44,111 bases of DNA from Sphingomonas azotifigens NBRC 15497 (GTDB lineage Bacteria > Pseudomonadota > Alphaproteobacteria > Sphingomonadales > Sphingomonadaceae): assembly GCF_002091475.1 (NCBI RefSeq), contig NZ_BCTR01000060.1, positions 1 through 44,111 on the forward strand. The letters are read 5' to 3'. This document shows, piece after piece, positions 40,949 through 44,111 of the stretch. A program made the translations under genes and the position numbers. Each line of letters begins with the position of its first letter. Within the stretch, counting starts at the first letter, position 1. The notes beneath the pieces are model-generated. The model did not search any database. It worked only from the letters and a program-made list of their open reading frames with translations, and had not been told where the DNA came from.

Positions 40949-42441
40949 TCGCCAAATGCCCTTTGAATCAAATCGTTGGTAGAAGGATCGAAATCGAGGC
41001 CGCCCTTGTCCGCGGCCTTTGCCATTTCCTTGCCCAGCTCGACGCCGAACTGGTCGAACGGATTGATGCCGAGCAGCACGGCGTTCACGAACACCCGGTG
41101 CTCGTAGAACGCAATCAGCGCGCCCAGCGTGCGCGGGTCCAGGCTTTCGAGCAGCAGCGTCGACGACGGCCGATCGCCCGGATAGCTGCGTGCCGGATCC
41201 TCATGGCCCTTGCCGGCCATCAGTGCGGCACCCTGCGCGAACATGTTGAGCAGCAGCTGGCGGTGGTGCTCCGGCGCAAGTGCATCGCCCGCCTCGATCA
41301 CGCCGACGAACTCGAGCGGCACCAGGTGCGTGCCCTGGTGGAGCAGCTGGAACACCGCATGCTGCGCATCGGTGCCGACGCCGCCCCAGGTGATCGCCGC
41401 GGTCGGGTAGGTCACCACCTCGCCCTCGGCCGTGACGCGCTTGCCGTTCGATTCCATCTCCAGCTGCTGGAGATAGCTCGGCAGCAGCTTCAGCCGTTCG
41501 TCATAGGCGAAGGTGGCGCGGGTCTCGCAGCCGCGCGCCTGGGTGTAATAGAGGTCCGCGAACGCCGCGAGCGCGGGCGCGTTCTGCGAAAGATCGGTCA
41601 GGCGGAAATGCCGATCCATCTCGGCCGCGCCTTCGAGCAGTTCCTCGAACGCCTCCCAGCCTAGCGCCAGCGCCGCCGGGAACCCGATCGACGACCACAG
41701 CGAATAGCGCCCGCCAACGCTCTCGAAGAACGGCAGCACGCGGGTCTCGTCGACACCCCATTCCACGGCCTTGTCGGGCGAGGCGGTGAGCGCCACGACC
41801 TGGCCATAGGGATCCTCGACCCCGCCCTCGGCCATCCAGGCGAGCGCGCTCTGCGCATTGAGCATCGTCTCAGTAGTGGTGAAGGTCTTGCTGGCAATTA
41901 CCAGCAGCGTCGCCTGCGGATCGAATACATCCATCGCGTTCTCGAGCGCGACGCCGTCGACATTGGAGACGATCGCCACGTCATAGCGGTCCATGTCACG
42001 GCCAAGCGCGTCGACCAGCAGGTCCGGGCCCAGCGCGGAACCGCCGATGCCGATGTGGAGGATGTGGCGGATCGGCCCCAGCGCCTCCGCCTCGATCGCG
42101 TCGATCAGCGCGCGCATGCGCTCGTGCTGGCCACGGGCACGGGCGACACTGTCGGGTGCGCCCTCATAGCGCTCGGCGGTGTGCTCGGCGGCACGGCCTT
42201 CGGTCACATTGACCACCTCGCCCGCGAACAGCGCGTCGCGCTTGCCCGCAAAGTCCATCTGCTGGGCCAACGCGGCGAACGCCGACACCGCCTCCGGCGT
42301 CAGATGCGTCTTCGACCAGTCGAAATGGATGCCGGCGACATCGACGCTCAGCCGCGACAGCCGCTCGGCGTCGGCAGCGAACAGGTCGGTCAGCTTGGTG
42401 GCGGGGAGGGATTGGATCGGCGTCCAGTCGGGCAAGGCCAT
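40945..42441 (-). CDS. pgi: Glucose-6-phosphate isomerase
   Basis: A 498-residue enzyme that interconverts glucose-6- and fructose-6-phosphate. Signatures: IGIGGSALGPDLLVDALG, SKTFTTTETMLNAQSAL, the active-site Glu region GGRYSLWSSIGFPAALALGW, and TWGGVGTDAQHAVFQLLHQG then FDQFGVELGKEMA. The ATG at 42441 (MALPDWTP) has AAGGAG with a normal six-base spacing, whereas the ATG six bases earlier would lie on the ribosome site. Divergent from lepB. Confidence 0.95.
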   Translation of the reverse strand: MALPDWTPIQSLPATKLTDLFAADAERLSRLSVDVAGIHFDWSKTHLTPEAVSAFAALAQQMDFAGKRDALFAGEVVNVTEGRAAEHTAERYEGAPDSVARARGQHERMRALIDAIEAEALGPIRHILHIGIGGSALGPDLLVDALGRDMDRYDVAIVSNVDGVALENAMDVFDPQATLLVIASKTFTTTETMLNAQSALAWMAEGGVEDPYGQVVALTASPDKAVEWGVDETRVLPFFESVGGRYSLWSSIGFPAALALGWEAFEELLEGAAEMDRHFRLTDLSQNAPALAAFADLYYTQARGCETRATFAYDERLKLLPSYLQQLEMESNGKRVTAEGEVVTYPTAAITWGGVGTDAQHAVFQLLHQGTHLVPLEFVGVIEAGDALAPEHHRQLLLNMFAQGAALMAGKGHEDPARSYPGDRPSSTLLLESLDPRTLGALIAFYEHRVFVNAVLLGINPFDQFGVELGKEMAKAADKGGLDFDPSTNDLIQRAFGE

Positions 42442-42546
42442 GTTCATCTCCTTGGTGGCAGGGGTTCCCCTATCGTCCCACACCGGCCCGTTCCAGCCTC
42501 ATTCCGCCGCTTGACCTCCCCGCCGCGCCCTAGCAGAGCAGTGTCC

Positions 42547-43410
42547 ATGGAAACGCCCGCCTCGACCGAAACCGGCGCAACGCGCCCCGATCCCGCGCAA
42601 GTGCCTGCCGCCAAGCCGGAAAAGCCGAAGTCGGAGTGGCGCGACCTCGCGACGTTCCTGCTGAAGCTGGCGCTGATCGTGTTCGTGGTGCGCAGTTTCA
42701 TCTTCTCGCCATTCAGCATTCCGAGCGAGTCGATGCTGCCGCGGCTGCTGATCGGCGACTATCTGTTCATCACCAAGTGGAACTATGGCTATTCCAAGCA
42801 CTCGCTGCCGTGGAGTCTGCCGCTGATCCCGGGCCGGATCTTCCCCGGCACGCCCGCGCGCGGCGACGTGGTGGTGTTCAAGGCGCCCAATCATAATGGC
42901 GAGGACTGGATCAAGCGGGTCATCGGCCTGCCCGGCGACACGGTGGAAATGGTCAACGGCCAGGTGATCCTGAACGGCAAGCCGGTGCCGAAGCAGCGCA
43001 TCGCCGATTTCGTGCTGCCGATCACCCCGAACTTCACCCATTGCCCGACGCAGTTCCAGACCGCCGATGCCAAGGGCGCGCCGATCTGCCGCATCCCGCA
43101 GTTCCGCGAGACGCTGCCCAACGGCAAGCAATATAACGTGCTCGACCAGGACAACCTGCCACAGGACAACACGCAGGTGTACACCGTCCCCGCCGGCCAT
43201 GTCTTCCTGATGGGCGACAACCGCGACAACTCGACCGACAGCCGCTTCCAGCAACCGCCCTATGGCTCGGGCATCGGCTTCGTGCCGATCGAGAATATCG
43301 AGGGCAAGGCCGTCGTGAACTTCTGGTCGACGGACGGCAGCGCCAATTGGCTGCTTCCCTGGACCTGGTTCACCGCGGCGCGCTGGAGCCGGATTGGAGA
43401 AGGCTTCTGA
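42547..43410 (+). CDS. lepB: Signal peptidase I
   Basis: A 287-residue membrane protease that removes Sec signal peptides. After a proline-rich cytoplasmic stretch of about 35 residues there is one membrane segment (FLLKLALIVFVVRSFIFSPF), the catalytic serine in SIPSESMLPRLLIGDYLFI, and the catalytic lysine in DWIKRVIGLPGDTVEM. The conserved box E, FLMGDNRDNSTDSR, is present. A GTG at 42541 is an alternative start. Coupled with rnc, which begins at its stop codon. Confidence 0.94.
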   Translation: METPASTETGATRPDPAQVPAAKPEKPKSEWRDLATFLLKLALIVFVVRSFIFSPFSIPSESMLPRLLIGDYLFITKWNYGYSKHSLPWSLPLIPGRIFPGTPARGDVVVFKAPNHNGEDWIKRVIGLPGDTVEMVNGQVILNGKPVPKQRIADFVLPITPNFTHCPTQFQTADAKGAPICRIPQFRETLPNGKQYNVLDQDNLPQDNTQVYTVPAGHVFLMGDNRDNSTDSRFQQPPYGSGIGFVPIENIEGKAVVNFWSTDGSANWLLPWTWFTAARWSRIGEGF

Positions 43411-44078
43411 GCGTCGCCGATCTGGGCGGCTGGGTCGAGAAGACGTTCGGCCGCCCCGCGAAAGACCTGCCTGCCTTCCAGCGCGCGCTGACCCATGGCA
43501 GCCAGGCGGCCGGCAACTACCAGCGGCTCGAATTCCTCGGCGATCGCGTGCTCGGGCTCGTGATCGCCGAATGGCTGTTCGAGCGGTTTCCGGAGGAGCC
43601 GGAAGGCGCGCTGTCGCGCCGGCTCAACTCGCTGGTCACCGGCCCGGTCTGCGCCGATGTCGCGCGCGAGCTCGGCGTGGTGCCGCATCTCCGCCTCGGC
43701 AAGCAGGCGCGCGATGACGGGGCCGCGGACAGCGACAATGTGCTGGGCGACGTGATGGAGGCGCTGATCGGCGCCTGGTATCGCGAGGCCGGACTCGATG
43801 CTGCACGCGCCTTCGTACGTAAGGCATGGGGCAACCGGATCGACGAACACGCCAAGGCACCCAAGCACCCCAAGTCGGCGCTCCAGGAATGGGCCGCCGC
43901 GCGCAACCGTCGCCCTCCGGAATATGAGATCGTCGATCGCTCCGGCCCGAACCACGCGCCGCGCTTCACGGTGAAGGTGTCGATCGGCAAGCTGGCCGAA
44001 GCGAGTGCCGAGGGCAGCAACAAGCAGGAAGCCGAAACGGCCGCGGCAGCAGCGCTGCTGGTGAAACTGGGCGGCTGA
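43407..44078 (+). CDS. rnc: Ribonuclease III, probable CTG start
   Basis: Cuts double-stranded RNA in rRNA maturation and mRNA decay. The N-terminal nuclease domain has ALTHGS and QRLEFLGDRVLGLVIAEWLF with the acidic signature; the C-terminal dsRNA-binding domain begins PKSALQEWAAARN and ends NKQEAETAAAAALLV. There is no ATG, GTG or TTG near the usual start. A CTG at 43407, overlapping the lepB stop and seven bases after GGAGAAGG, gives the standard length of 223 residues; a TTG at 43347 would add 20 residues inside lepB. The CTG start is inference. Confidence 0.88.
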   Translation: MSVADLGGWVEKTFGRPAKDLPAFQRALTHGSQAAGNYQRLEFLGDRVLGLVIAEWLFERFPEEPEGALSRRLNSLVTGPVCADVARELGVVPHLRLGKQARDDGAADSDNVLGDVMEALIGAWYREAGLDAARAFVRKAWGNRIDEHAKAPKHPKSALQEWAAARNRRPPEYEIVDRSGPNHAPRFTVKVSIGKLAEASAEGSNKQEAETAAAAALLVKLGG

Positions 44079-44089
44079 CGTTTCCTAAG

Positions 44090-44111
44090 CCCCTCCCCTT
44101 CAGGGGAGGGG
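44090..44111 (+). terminator. Terminator-like hairpin after rnc
   Basis: CCCCTCCCC pairs with GGGGAGGGG around TTCA, 12 bases after the rnc stop, and ends the window. A T-tract cannot be judged. Similar G-rich palindromes lie in the spacer before ccrM. Confidence 0.5.

Noticed and set aside
1..44111. CRISPR array or restriction-modification partner
   Set aside because: No regularly spaced direct repeats with unique spacers were seen, and ccrM has no restriction endonuclease gene beside it.

Overview
The window looks like chromosome of a GC-rich alphaproteobacterium of the order Sphingomonadales, most likely Sphingomonas or a close relative. The reasons are a CcrM-type GANTC DNA methyltransferase, a DUF6456 protein, a 45-residue aa3-type oxidase subunit IV beside a split pntAA/pntAB/pntB transhydrogenase, a gene-transfer-agent-like terminase, and a typical sphingomonad core gene set. 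No taxonomic search was possible, so this is inference from gene content and style.

Layout. 1-2.0 kb: the start of a phage or gene-transfer-agent head cluster (large terminase and a small helper) that runs off the left edge. 2.0-11.6 kb: core and metabolic genes, namely a TetR regulator divergent from an outer-membrane barrel protein, a DapF-like epimerase, a glutathione transferase, a DUF2339 membrane protein, a DUF6456/XRE divergent pair, a small secreted protein, a dicarboxylate-type symporter and a serine O-acetyltransferase. 11.7-22.15 kb: an accessory island ending beside the 3' end of a tRNA-Val(UAC) gene. From right to left it holds gene debris, an IS3-family (IS407-type) element without target duplication, a frameshifted HlyB-like exporter, its HlyD partner, a DUF1963/YwqG protein, an array of four DUF1629/Imm11-like genes (one broken by a stop codon), and a Tn3-family transposase tail fused to the first codons of what looks like a fifth array member. 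The array is visibly AT-richer than the flanks.

22.2-30.6 kb: tRNA-Val with its promoter, a 58-residue membrane/zinc-ribbon protein, a decayed half tRNA, a winged-helix regulator, a polytopic membrane protein, the proton-translocating transhydrogenase operon, a sigma-54 activator and dihydropteroate synthase. 30.6-44.1 kb: a composite palindromic spacer, ccrM with an unusual upstream region (two perfect DnaA boxes in a 13-bp inverted repeat plus four GANTC sites), rnhB, a ThiD-glyoxalase fusion, DUF1272, glmM, a second symporter coupled to an AbrB-type membrane protein, glutathione reductase, a PhnA-like protein, pgi, lepB and rnc.

The best candidates for something undescribed are the decayed secretion/immunity island, in which an HlyBD exporter sits with stacked immunity-like paralogs but no recognisable toxin, and the DnaA-box/GANTC region upstream of ccrM, which could link replication initiation to methyltransferase expression. 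A hairpin-bearing 54-bp in-frame insertion in the IS transposase is a third signal worth checking.
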